From Nanobdellota archaeon (GTDB taxonomy: Archaea > Nanobdellota > Nanobdellia > Woesearchaeales > B3-WOES): 17,169 bases of DNA. Shown here in pieces: positions 7,069 through 12,658 of the stretch (position 1 is the stretch's first letter; the number at the start of each line of letters is the position of its first letter). The stretch is from NCBI GenBank assembly GCA_023131705.1, contig JAGLZG010000254.1:1-17169 (forward strand). Reading direction: 5' to 3'. Made by a program: the position numbers and the translations under genes. The notes beneath the pieces were generated by a model. It saw only the letters and a list, made by a program, of their open reading frames with translations, had not been told where the DNA came from and made no database searches.

Positions 7069-7430
7069 CAAGCGCAATATTAGACAATTACACATATAAC
7101 TTGACAAGCATCATCAGTGGAGATATAATTACAGAGCCGACTCGATGGATAGCAAATGTCAATCTTCAATTAGGAAGCCTCATGATAGTCACATTTTTAG
7201 TGATATTTGGTGTTGTCTTATTCTTAGCTGCAAGGAGAAAAGATAACATTTCAGATAGTGAAGCTGCAAGCTTCGCAGGCATCGTTATAAGCTTTATAGG
7301 CATGCTTCTGTTTGTGATTGATATCGTTGGCCTGCCGGATGTAAAACTCCTGGAATGGACTCATTTGCTGCCTATCATGGTGATAACAGGCCTGGCCCTG
7401 CTTGCGAATTATGTCAATAAGAGGTTCTGA
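7065..7430 (+). CDS. Small three-TM membrane protein
   Basis: 121 aa, ATG 7065 in a 4-base ATGA overlap with the previous gene. Three hydrophobic segments are visible: about residues 37-55 (SLMIVTFLVIFGVVLFLAAR), 69-88 (FAGIVISFIGMLLFVIDIVG) and 99-115. The N-terminal ~30 residues are polar, with two N-x-T/S sequons (NYT, NLT). There is no catalytic motif. It is translationally coupled to its neighbours, so it probably works with the spike and the 145-aa membrane protein. Family not recognised. Confidence 0.76.
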   Translation: MTSAILDNYTYNLTSIISGDIITEPTRWIANVNLQLGSLMIVTFLVIFGVVLFLAARRKDNISDSEAASFAGIVISFIGMLLFVIDIVGLPDVKLLEWTHLLPIMVITGLALLANYVNKRF

Positions 7431-7432
7431 TT

Positions 7433-7567
7433 ATGGATGATCAAGAAGAAGTTGATCAACCAAGATTCATTAAGCCCAGGAATGGCTGCAAAAGATGCCT
7501 GAAGAGAGATACCTGCCCTTATCAGGATATCCATAATCACTTCTATGGGAATGGTGTGTATAAATGA
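7433..7567 (+). CDS. 44-aa Cys/His protein, possible metal-binding knuckle
   Basis: ATG 7433, two bases after the previous stop; TGA 7565-7567 overlaps the next ATG by four bases. The protein begins MDDQEEVDQPRFIKPRNGCK. It contains C19-x2-C22-x5-C28 followed by H34 and H36, a spacing compatible with a small zinc knuckle. The N-terminus is acidic and the middle basic. The tight packing on both sides is the best evidence that it is real. Function unknown. Confidence 0.6.
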   Translation: MDDQEEVDQPRFIKPRNGCKRCLKRDTCPYQDIHNHFYGNGVYK

Positions 7568-7782
7568 TATTTGATGGGCTTTTACTTTCTTTAGGGGATA
7601 TTTTCTCATGCTTAGATCTTCCCAATCCCTTCAATGCTGCTTCTATCCAAGGCAATCCAAATGATATCATCAGGCCGCAGCTCACGCCTGCAGGATCAAT
7701 CTATCAAAACATATTCTTTAAGAAGCATCTCAGGCCTATCTCCTGGCGCAGGATCAAGAAGAATGGGAAGAATAAGGAATAA
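7564..7782 (+). CDS. 72-aa protein, last gene of plus-strand block
   Basis: ATG 7564 in an ATGA overlap with the 44-aa gene; TAA at 7780-7782. The N-terminus is hydrophobic (MIFDGLLLSLGDIFSCLDLP), then Pro/Asn-rich, and the C-terminus is strongly basic (RRIKKNGKNKE). It could be a peripheral membrane protein with a positively charged tail facing nucleic acid or lipid. It is the last plus-strand gene, its stop directly abutting the stop of a minus-strand gene. Family not recognised. Confidence 0.66.
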   Translation: MIFDGLLLSLGDIFSCLDLPNPFNAASIQGNPNDIIRPQLTPAGSIYQNIFFKKHLRPISWRRIKKNGKNKE

Positions 7783-7801
7783 TCAAATATCTTGATTTTT
7801 T
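7781..7801 (+). terminator. Hairpin plus T-tract terminator at gene convergence
   Basis: AATCAA (7781-7786) and TTGATT (7792-7797) are perfect complements with a 5-base loop, followed by a T run (7796-7800) and then TATTTT. The element begins in the last stop codon of the plus-strand operon and overlaps the end of the converging minus-strand gene. It is a weak 6-bp A/T-rich stem, so in an archaeon the T-rich tract may matter more than the hairpin. Confidence 0.5.
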
Positions 7802-7929
7802 ATTTTAAATATTTTTTCTAATATAATCACAAATAGCCCAATCCAAAATGCTATAGTAAGTCTAGAATGCCATCTCATTGCATAGAGATCTAGTTCAATG
7901 ATTCTTTTTAGCCATGATAATATAATCAT
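7783..7929 (-). CDS. Small single-TM protein (48 aa)
   Basis: Reading the minus strand from ATG 7929 gives MIILSWLKRIIELDLYAMRW, then a hydrophobic segment (LTIAFWIGLFVIILEKIF) and a basic/polar end (KIKNQDI), stopping at TGA 7785-7783. A start at ATG 7938 (MKHMIIL) is in frame, but the ribosome site AGGTGG sits too close to it; the distance to 7929 is about 10 bases. The stop codon abuts the plus-strand stop with no spacer. It is short, so confidence is moderate. Confidence 0.48.
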   Translation of the reverse strand: MIILSWLKRIIELDLYAMRWHSRLTIAFWIGLFVIILEKIFKIKNQDI

Positions 7930-7951
7930 ATGTTTCATCCCACCTGTTTTT

Positions 7952-7980
7952 TGTCTCTTATTGTATTAGTGTCTCTTATT
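7952..7980. repeat. 11-bp direct repeat, 18-bp period
   Basis: TGTCTCTTATT occurs at 7952-7962 and 7970-7980 in the short gap upstream of the 48-aa minus-strand gene. Two copies with an 18-bp period could be a regulatory site or chance in AT-rich DNA. Confidence 0.4.
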
Positions 7981-7981
7981 C

Positions 7982-8086
7982 TCAAATTTCATCTTCTTCA
8001 TCTTCAGGGATGTATTCTTCAAGACTTGATTGCTTAGTAGGTATCATCTTTTTAGCATCATGCATCCAACGAATAAAATTAACCAT
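7982..8086 (-). CDS. 34-aa peptide with acidic tail
   Basis: ATG 8086 to TGA 7984-7982. The product starts MVNFIRWMHDAKKMIPTKQS and ends in a run of Glu/Asp (PEDEEDEI). A ribosome site GGAG lies in the last codons of the upstream gene, 8 bases before the ATG, and the junction reads GGAGAATGATTGATG, matching three other junctions in this operon. That matching initiation site is the main support. Function unknown. Confidence 0.5.
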   Translation of the reverse strand: MVNFIRWMHDAKKMIPTKQSSLEEYIPEDEEDEI

Positions 8087-8089
8087 CAA

Positions 8090-8407
8090 TCATTCTCCAG
8101 TATATTTTTCTCTTGCTCTTTGCCAACCAATAGCAAAATATCTAATATCATTTCTTATTTTCCTGGCAGTTTCTATTGTATCTATATTGCTGCAGCAACC
8201 TAAAGAATTATAAAATTCTTCAACAATATACTCTGAGATATATTCAAAATTTAATATCCTTTCAATCTCTTTTTCTCTTCTCTCTGCCCTTTTTGTGACA
8301 TGTATCTCTAATTTATCTTTAATCCATGCCCTGAAACTTATCTCTTTTCTAATCCATTGGGTGTAATCATCCCCATGGATTCCTTTGATATATTTATGAA
8401 ATTTCAT
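8090..8407 (-). CDS. Hypothetical helical protein (105 aa)
   Basis: 105 aa starting MKFHKYIKGIHGDDYTQWIR, two bases after the stop of the zinc-ribbon gene upstream; no strong ribosome site is visible, so re-initiation is likely. The middle is very charged and helical (KRAERREKEIERILNFEYIS). The C-terminal part has CC at about residues 70-71 and an amphipathic helix (ETARKIRNDIRYFAIGWQRA). No catalytic motif or membrane segment. The stop overlaps the ribosome site of the next small gene. Family not recognised. Confidence 0.7.
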   Translation of the reverse strand: MKFHKYIKGIHGDDYTQWIRKEISFRAWIKDKLEIHVTKRAERREKEIERILNFEYISEYIVEEFYNSLGCCSNIDTIETARKIRNDIRYFAIGWQRAREKYTGE

Positions 8408-8409
8408 TT

Positions 8410-8589
8410 TTATTTTTGCTTCTTTCTCGGATGGATCTTAACAATCTTTGAACATGTGCAACCCATTACCATACAAGAACGGTGATATGTATTCTTAGGA
8501 TAATTATGTTGCTTGCCATCATCACCAGTATATTGATGATCTAATAGGTGTTGAGATATTGCATGTCCACATTCTTTACATTTTCCCAT
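8410..8589 (-). CDS. Small zinc-ribbon protein (59 aa)
   Basis: Starts MGKCKECGHAISQHLLDHQY. C4-x2-C7 and a later C-x4-C-x-C group (SCMVMGCTCSK), with several histidines between, form a probable treble-clef or zinc-ribbon site. The C-terminus is basic (HPRKKQK). I chose ATG 8589; a TTG at 8595 in the same frame is closer to GGAGG (5 rather than 11 bases) and cannot be excluded. Upstream, the junction GGAGGAATGATTGATAATG overlaps the end of an apparently decayed gene. It is one of several tiny Cys-rich proteins in this operon; role unknown. Confidence 0.7.
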   Translation of the reverse strand: MGKCKECGHAISQHLLDHQYTGDDGKQHNYPKNTYHRSCMVMGCTCSKIVKIHPRKKQK

Positions 8590-8591
8590 TA

Positions 8592-8769
8592 TCAATCATT
8601 CCTCCTGTTTTCCCTTAATTCTTTTGCCCTATCTTGATGTTTAGCCCAGCCTATTTATGCAAAATAGGGCCTCCTTTTTGCGCAACTCGGCTTGATCACT
8701 TCTTTTAGATATAAAGTCTGCAAATGTCTGACATATCCTGGCTTTGTTGTGACAAAATCTATTAATAGG
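8592..8769 (-). pseudogene. Probable frameshifted small gene
   Basis: Two overlapping minus-strand frames both read like protein. Frame 1 runs 8769-8641 and contains ICQTFADFISKRSDQAEL then RKKEALFCINRLG before TAA. Frame 2, shifted +1, runs 8654-8592 and reads GWAKHQDRAKELRENRRND before TGA. Joined near 8645-8655 they give a continuous, charged helical protein whose end carries the ribosome site of the next gene, as at other junctions here. Frame 1 has no ATG and begins just after two consecutive TAG codons (8775-8770) that end the upstream gene in the same frame. A 7-bp inverted repeat, CCTATTT/AAATAGG (8650-8668), lies at the frame switch. Decay, a sequencing indel or programmed frameshifting are all possible. 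Confidence 0.42.
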
Positions 8770-8772
8770 CTA

Positions 8773-9027
8773 CTAATAGACTACTTTCTCAGTTGGCTGC
8801 GTTTTCCTTATCTTCTGAAAGATGAGCTCATAACCAGCTGGTGAAAGCTGCTCTGTGACATTTTTTAGATTGTGCGCAGTCCATGCAAGGCAGAACTTAA
8901 CTACCTTTGAGACGTCTGTTTCGTTCAATTGCTGCATGATCATTGCGAGCTGCAGCTTTTCTTTATCATTATATCTTGTTGTGTATCTGTCTTTGTCAAG
9001 CAGTTTAATGATCTCTTCAAGTTTCAT
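8773..9027 (-). CDS. Hypothetical protein (84 aa)
   Basis: 84 aa starting MKLEEIIKLLDKDRYTTRYN, with ribosome site AGGAGAAG about 10 bases before the ATG. Helical and mixed charge, with one internal hydrophobic helix (VVKFCLAWTAHNLKNV). It ends at tandem TAG TAG codons, and the same frame stays open for 41 more codons after them (see the frameshifted gene below it in the operon). No motif recognised. Its position directly downstream of the multi-HTH protein may mean a shared regulatory role, but this is weak. Confidence 0.68.
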   Translation of the reverse strand: MKLEEIIKLLDKDRYTTRYNDKEKLQLAMIMQQLNETDVSKVVKFCLAWTAHNLKNVTEQLSPAGYELIFQKIRKTQPTEKVVY

Positions 9028-9045
9028 GTTGTATCTTCTCCTGTT

Positions 9046-10218
9046 TTAGTTCTCTGCTGCAACCCCATCTGTTCTGAATATGATATCTTTATCTTCAGTA
9101 AGTTTTTGTTTTATGAGTTCGAAGGTTTTCTCTGTAAAGGATTCTTGGTTTATCTTGCCTAAAGATCCATTGCGTGTGCTTCCTTTCCAGGACATGACTC
9201 TTGAAAGACCTGAATGCAACAATTTTATTTGTGTCTTTGTTTTCTGTTGTCTCAATTCTAATTTATGAATTAGTCGATTTATCTTTTCCTGATATTTATT
9301 TCTGTTTGATATCACATATTCGAGCATGGCCTTCATGTGCTCATTATACTCATATCTTTGTCTTTGTCTTATTGATGTATTTAGATCTAATCTCCTTAAT
9401 ATATTGCTAACTTTATTGCAGAATATTCCTTCTATCCTGGCTACATCCTCCATCTTGTATCCTTTTCTATACCAGTAAAATATCCTTTTAGCCTGGAGGA
9501 TATTTGGATTCTCTGGCTGCATCTCTGCGCGTTCCAATAATGTTACAAATTTATTTGATGATCCTTTTTTTCTTATTCCTGATTTCTCCAACCAATTCGC
9601 TACTGTTACTGAGGTTATATTTAATTTCCATGCAATATATTTTAAGGAATGGTCATAAGAATATAATTCCATAATCTGATTATTTCTTCCTTTGAATTTC
9701 AGGCTGTATCTTTTCCTGTGGTTTGTTTCATATCCCATCAATCTGAGTCTCTTGCGCACTGTTTCTAGATCCCCTAATCCGAGATTAATCATAACTTGTT
9801 TTACACTCAAGGTCTTTTCATATTCTTCCTTGATCAATTGATTTAATTCCCAGCCCTGCAGGTCAGGCCTGTTTGATGATTTAATATAATCATAATTATA
9901 AAAGCCAACAGAATGTCTTTCAATACCCATCCCTATTAATCTCTTCCGGACAGTCTCAGCACAAAGCCCTAATCTTTGGCCAACAATTTTTGTGCTCATT
10001 GTTTCATACATCTTAATCATCCTTTGATTAAAAGGCTGTTCATGATCATATAATATCTCTTTTCCATTCAGGCCCATATCACATAGTGTTTTTTTTATTG
10101 TTGAAATACTGGCATGAAATTCTCTTGCAAGAATAGGAATACATTTGCCATTCCTAAAGACTAGATGGAGATATCTTGTTTTTAATCTTTCAAGATCCAT
10201 GTATATTTTTTTAGGCAT
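9046..10218 (-). CDS. Protein with five tandem helix-turn-helix units
   Basis: 390 aa from ATG 10218 (MPKKIYMDLERLKTRYLHLV); an in-frame TTG at 10224 is less likely because GAGG lies about 10 bases before the ATG. Five repeats of ~40 residues each look like helix-turn-helix modules: about residues 15-52 (STIKKTLCDMGL), 64-103 (ETVRKRLIGMGI), 125-168 (ETVRKRLRLMGY), 180-218 (VTVANWLEKSGI) and 243-285 (NKVSNILRRLDL). Each ends in the recognition-helix style T-V-R-K-R-L-x2-M/L-G. Residues ~297-335 are likely coiled coil. No nuclease, recombinase or kinase motif is visible. Such arrays could read a long or repeated DNA site; a regulator, partition or origin-binding protein is inferred, and a decayed endonuclease DNA-binding part is the alternative. 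Confidence 0.78.
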   Translation of the reverse strand: MPKKIYMDLERLKTRYLHLVFRNGKCIPILAREFHASISTIKKTLCDMGLNGKEILYDHEQPFNQRMIKMYETMSTKIVGQRLGLCAETVRKRLIGMGIERHSVGFYNYDYIKSSNRPDLQGWELNQLIKEEYEKTLSVKQVMINLGLGDLETVRKRLRLMGYETNHRKRYSLKFKGRNNQIMELYSYDHSLKYIAWKLNITSVTVANWLEKSGIRKKGSSNKFVTLLERAEMQPENPNILQAKRIFYWYRKGYKMEDVARIEGIFCNKVSNILRRLDLNTSIRQRQRYEYNEHMKAMLEYVISNRNKYQEKINRLIHKLELRQQKTKTQIKLLHSGLSRVMSWKGSTRNGSLGKINQESFTEKTFELIKQKLTEDKDIIFRTDGVAAEN

Positions 10219-10220
10219 GT

Positions 10221-10391
10221 TCAATCATCCTCTTCAAATACTTCATAATCATGTTTCAATTCCTGCAGTAAGTCTTGCTTAATAATTTCCAGATAAGCTA
10301 CTGCCCTGGTAATCTCATCATTTGATGTTTCTTTTCCTCTTGAGATATTAAACTCAACACTGTCCTTATCTGTAGTGATTATTATTTCCAT
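10221..10391 (-). CDS. Small acidic protein (56 aa)
   Basis: ATG 10391 (MEIIITTDKDSVEFNISRGK) to TGA 10223-10221. A strong ribosome site GGAAGTGATC lies just upstream. A beta-hairpin-like start is followed by a long amphipathic helix (DEITRAVAYLEIIKQDLLQE) and a very acidic tail (VFEEDD). The end contains the GAGGATGATTGA junction that supplies the ribosome site for the multi-HTH gene, so the two are probably coupled and may interact. No family recognised. Confidence 0.66.
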   Translation of the reverse strand: MEIIITTDKDSVEFNISRGKETSNDEITRAVAYLEIIKQDLLQELKHDYEVFEEDD

Positions 10392-10406
10392 GTTGATCAC
10401 TTCCTT

Positions 10407-10547
10407 TTAGATTGTTCTGAATCCGCAGACCTTGCAATAATACATTGAAGTCATTGTCCATTTTTCATGGAAACCCATAACCCTGATTTTGCCTTCTGCT
10501 TTGTATAGATAATTATTACACTTAGGGCATTTTCTTTGAGATCTCAT
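10407..10547 (-). CDS. Zinc-ribbon protein (46 aa)
   Basis: ATG 10547 in a 4-base ATGA overlap with the upstream membrane-protein gene; TAA 10409-10407. It starts MRSQRKCPKCNNYLYKAEGK and has C7-x2-C10 and, near the end, C38-x2-C41 (YYCKVCGF). This is a complete four-cysteine zinc ribbon of the type seen in transcription-factor or rubredoxin-like knuckles. It is likely a structural zinc-binding DNA or protein adaptor. Partner unknown. Confidence 0.76.
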   Translation of the reverse strand: MRSQRKCPKCNNYLYKAEGKIRVMGFHEKWTMTSMYYCKVCGFRTI

Positions 10548-10813
10548 TTATACATCTCTAGTGGATCTATTATCTCTGCTTCCTTCTTCTCAGGCTTCTG
10601 CAGGTATCTGCTAGCCTCTTCTACAATTAAAACAATCCCTATTATTATTATCATCAATGGAGCAATGATCATGCTTACTGCCAGGACAAAGCCAGTGACC
10701 TTAGGATTCAATACTCTGCGCAGCATGATGTGTTTATACAAATAATAGTTTATCAACATGCTATAAATTGCTATGCTGCTAATGTAAGTTATTGCGTATC
10801 CATCCAATTGCAT
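10544..10813 (-). CDS. Small two-TM membrane protein
   Basis: 89 aa from ATG 10813 (MQLDGYAITYISSIAIYSML), with a GTG at 10816 as alternative. It overlaps the end of the winged-helix gene by 35 bases, so it is probably translated by re-initiation. Two hydrophobic segments are visible: about residues 7-27 and 40-65 (TGFVLAVSMIIAPLMIIIIG). The C-terminal ~20 residues are charged and presumably cytoplasmic (YLQKPEKKEAEIIDPLEMYK). Pairing with a winged-helix regulator resembles small sensor/regulator pairs, but this is only positional. Confidence 0.72.
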   Translation of the reverse strand: MQLDGYAITYISSIAIYSMLINYYLYKHIMLRRVLNPKVTGFVLAVSMIIAPLMIIIIGIVLIVEEASRYLQKPEKKEAEIIDPLEMYK

Positions 10814-11042
10814 CACCCCTAATTAAATATTCAACATTGCGGCCTCGTTTATTGGGATCCCTGTATTCTCTTCTTTCAATAAAGCCTGCTGCTTTTAATC
10901 TAGTCATATTATTCCTTGCGGCCTGGATGCATAACCCTGTGAGCTCTGCTACTTCCTGGGTTGTTATTGTTTCGTTTGAATCCAGCTCTAAATATTTGTC
11001 AACCAACTTCAATACTTCATACATTCCTCCTTGATTTGACAC
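10779..11042 (-). CDS. Winged helix-turn-helix transcription regulator
   Basis: 87 aa from GTG 11042, chosen because AGGAGGT ends 9-10 bases upstream; a longer version from 11072 would place that ribosome site inside the gene. The protein starts MSNQGGMYEVLKLVDKYLEL. The helix-turn-helix TTQEVAELTGLCIQAARNNM is followed by RLKAAGFIERREYRDPNKRG and a beta wing ending EYLIRGDAIGWI. This is the MarR/ArsR-like winged-helix layout used for DNA binding. It lies downstream of a 33-bp palindrome and a TATA-like element that could be its own operator and promoter. Confidence 0.77.
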   Translation of the reverse strand: MSNQGGMYEVLKLVDKYLELDSNETITTQEVAELTGLCIQAARNNMTRLKAAGFIERREYRDPNKRGRNVEYLIRGDAIGWIRNNLH

Positions 11043-11160
11043 TTGTTGTTTACCTCCTGGCATTGATATCATGCAACATCATGCCATTAATATTATGATC
11101 TTGTGCCTTTTCCTATTCTTTTTTGGATTTTTCGAAATTCCCTCATTAAGTATATTTGTG

Positions 11161-11206
11161 ATTATATAGTATTGGAGTTGGATATATTTCAATATGATTC
11201 AACTCC
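11161..11206 (-). promoter_or_regulatory. 33-bp imperfect palindrome beside a TATA-like element
   Basis: GGAGTTGGATATATT (11174-11188) pairs with AATATGATTCAACTCC (11191-11206), allowing one bulged G and one G-T pair; the loop is 2 bases. On the minus strand it is followed at once by ACTATATAA (11163-11171), a TATA-like element upstream of the winged-helix gene. It lies between the stop of the ATPase gene and that regulator. It could be an operator, a transcript-end hairpin for the upstream genes, or both. A 17-codon basic mini-frame (11146-11093) follows the TATA element; I do not count it as a gene. Confidence 0.52.
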
Positions 11207-11214
11207 CATGTCTA

Positions 11215-12030
11215 TTATGCTTCTAGTTCTGATTGTTCTTTCCATGTCTTTAGCTTCACAAAGTATGTTGATGCAGGCATACCCAGCAATTCCATCTTCA
11301 CTTTATGTGGAATCTTCTCAGACATGTGCATCACGCGCTCAAACATTGCAGCTTCTATTTCTTTGGTTTTCTCTGCTTCCTCTGCTTTCTTTTCCCTGGC
11401 AATCAGGCTATCTCTTTTCTTCTTTTTATATGCCTCTTCATCTATAGGCATATAGCTTGTGAATCTTCCCCTGAAGTTTGGAGAAGTATTAGTGTAATCA
11501 TAGAACTTTTTGCCATAGATGTAGAGCTTCTTTTTCTTATCAGCATTATAAAAAGCAAAGCGCCCCCTTTGAAAATCCTTGGTATATACATGAATCAAGG
11601 CCCTGCCCCTCCATAATGCTACATATTTATCCAGATCAAAAAAGGTGGGCATCACAACGCATACAAAGAGATTCCTTTGCCTGATCTCTGCAAGCATGCT
11701 TATCAATGTCCTATTAATCAAACTCATTGTTGCTCTTGAGCTGAGGCCTGTGTAAGCCTCATCATATATCACTGCCTGATAAGGTTTAGCAGTCATGATT
11801 GCTTCCCTGAATTCTTTAGGTGTGAACACAACCCTATCATTATCTAAGGTAGGATCAAAGTAAAATGCATCCTGGATTGCTTTTGTTGACTTGCCGCTGC
11901 CTTCAGCGCCATCATATATAAATATCATATCCCAGTCTTTCTTGATTATGCGCTTTGCAGTATCAAGATTCTTTTTCATATATCCATCCATGGAATATGA
12001 ATTCTTAGTGCCTGGAAATACCATTACCAT
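11215..12030 (-). CDS. P-loop motor ATPase, Zot/packaging-like
   Basis: 271 aa starting MVMVFPGTKNSYSMDGYMKK. Walker A is GAEGSGKST at residues 41-49 and Walker B is YQAVIYDEAY, with D90-E91 as the metal and catalytic pair. Next come NRTLISMLAEIRQRNLFVCV and MPTFFDLDKYVALWRGRALI, a pattern of arginine-bearing segments in Zot-like and viral packaging-type ATPases. The last ~60 residues are a charged helix plus a small helical domain that looks like a helix-turn-helix (LLGMPASTYFVKLKTW). No membrane anchor is visible. It is the only motor-type ATPase in the window and would be the candidate for genome packaging or virion extrusion. Exact subfamily uncertain; conjugation-type motor is the alternative. 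Confidence 0.74.
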   Translation of the reverse strand: MVMVFPGTKNSYSMDGYMKKNLDTAKRIIKKDWDMIFIYDGAEGSGKSTKAIQDAFYFDPTLDNDRVVFTPKEFREAIMTAKPYQAVIYDEAYTGLSSRATMSLINRTLISMLAEIRQRNLFVCVVMPTFFDLDKYVALWRGRALIHVYTKDFQRGRFAFYNADKKKKLYIYGKKFYDYTNTSPNFRGRFTSYMPIDEEAYKKKKRDSLIAREKKAEEAEKTKEIEAAMFERVMHMSEKIPHKVKMELLGMPASTYFVKLKTWKEQSELEA

Positions 12031-12032
12031 TT

Positions 12033-12410
12033 TTACTCCAATGCGTCTCCTGGATCAGTGTCAACATCTTTGAGCCTCAATCCGCACAAATGAGTTAACC
12101 TGTTGAGTTCCATCTGATAATTCTTTAAAGGCTCTTCTTGCTTTGAACTTTGCGCAGCTGCCCTTAATGTTTTCAGCTCTTCTATTGTTTTCTTTGTGAT
12201 TGATTTCTTTTTATCTGTCGCTGCCATCCTCTCAAATCTTTCGATTGTTTCCATATACCAGGATTCCAGACACCTATGATATTCTTCCATCATCTCTGAG
12301 ATATAATATCCATTTGCTAATTTGATGATGTTATCAAGCAAGATCAAGTAACCTAGTCCACTATCGAATTTGGGCTTGATTCCCTGGTGTGTATCTCCGA
12401 ATCCATCCAT
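12033..12410 (-). CDS. Hypothetical protein upstream of the ATPase
   Basis: 125 aa starting MDGFGDTHQGIKPKFDSGLG; its ATG shares one base with the upstream stop (TAATG). It is helical, with one long charged helix (ETIERFERMAATDKKKSITK) and a mixed C-terminus containing one Cys. No membrane segment or catalytic motif. It ends two bases before the ATPase start, and its last codons carry GGAG for that gene, so the pair is probably co-translated. It could be an adaptor or small subunit for the motor, as viral packaging ATPases often have such a partner, but that is inference. Confidence 0.7.
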   Translation of the reverse strand: MDGFGDTHQGIKPKFDSGLGYLILLDNIIKLANGYYISEMMEEYHRCLESWYMETIERFERMAATDKKKSITKKTIEELKTLRAAAQSSKQEEPLKNYQMELNRLTHLCGLRLKDVDTDPGDALE

Positions 12411-12646
12411 TAGTTTTCAGCTCCTTTGTGTTTCTTATTAAGCCTTTTTTGATATATCCAAGACATAAACACAATTATGTTCAGCATACATATAGCTGTG
12501 ATTACTGCAAATATATCGACCTTTGTTTCGAATATGAACCAGATCATTAAAGCTGAGACAAATCCTATTAATGTTATCCATACAGCACAAAACATAATGC
12601 TAAGTTTCCAGATGCATTTCATAATCTTTTTTGTTTTTTCTTTCAT
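12410..12646 (-). CDS. Small two-TM membrane protein
   Basis: 78 aa starting MKEKTKKIMKCIWKLSIMFC, with ribosome site AGGAGG 7 bases before ATG 12646. Two hydrophobic segments, about residues 15-36 and 44-63, are flanked by Lys-rich ends (N-terminal KEKTKK, C-terminal KKHKGAEN), so both termini are probably cytoplasmic. No motif suggests an enzyme. It lies one base from the next gene in the ATPase-containing stretch, so a membrane docking role for the motor is possible. Not a recognised family. Confidence 0.74.
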   Translation of the reverse strand: MKEKTKKIMKCIWKLSIMFCAVWITLIGFVSALMIWFIFETKVDIFAVITAICMLNIIVFMSWIYQKRLNKKHKGAEN

Positions 12647-12658
12647 GTGATTTCCTCC

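Noticed and set aside
7961..7980. Possible start of a CRISPR-like repeat array
   Set aside because: There are only two 11-bp copies with a 7-bp gap, no further units, and no cas genes in the window.
11093..11146. 17-codon basic frame after the TATA-like element as a leader peptide
   Set aside because: It has no ribosome site, is very short, and nothing but position supports it.
11103..11616. Plus-strand Cys/Leu/Phe-rich frames opposite the ATPase gene
   Set aside because: They are antisense to a gene with clear Walker motifs and have the typical composition of shadow frames.
12090..12102. GTTAAC hexamer as a fourth operator site
   Set aside because: It lies within a coding region, lacks the flanking T and A of TGTTAACA, and has no TATA element next to it.
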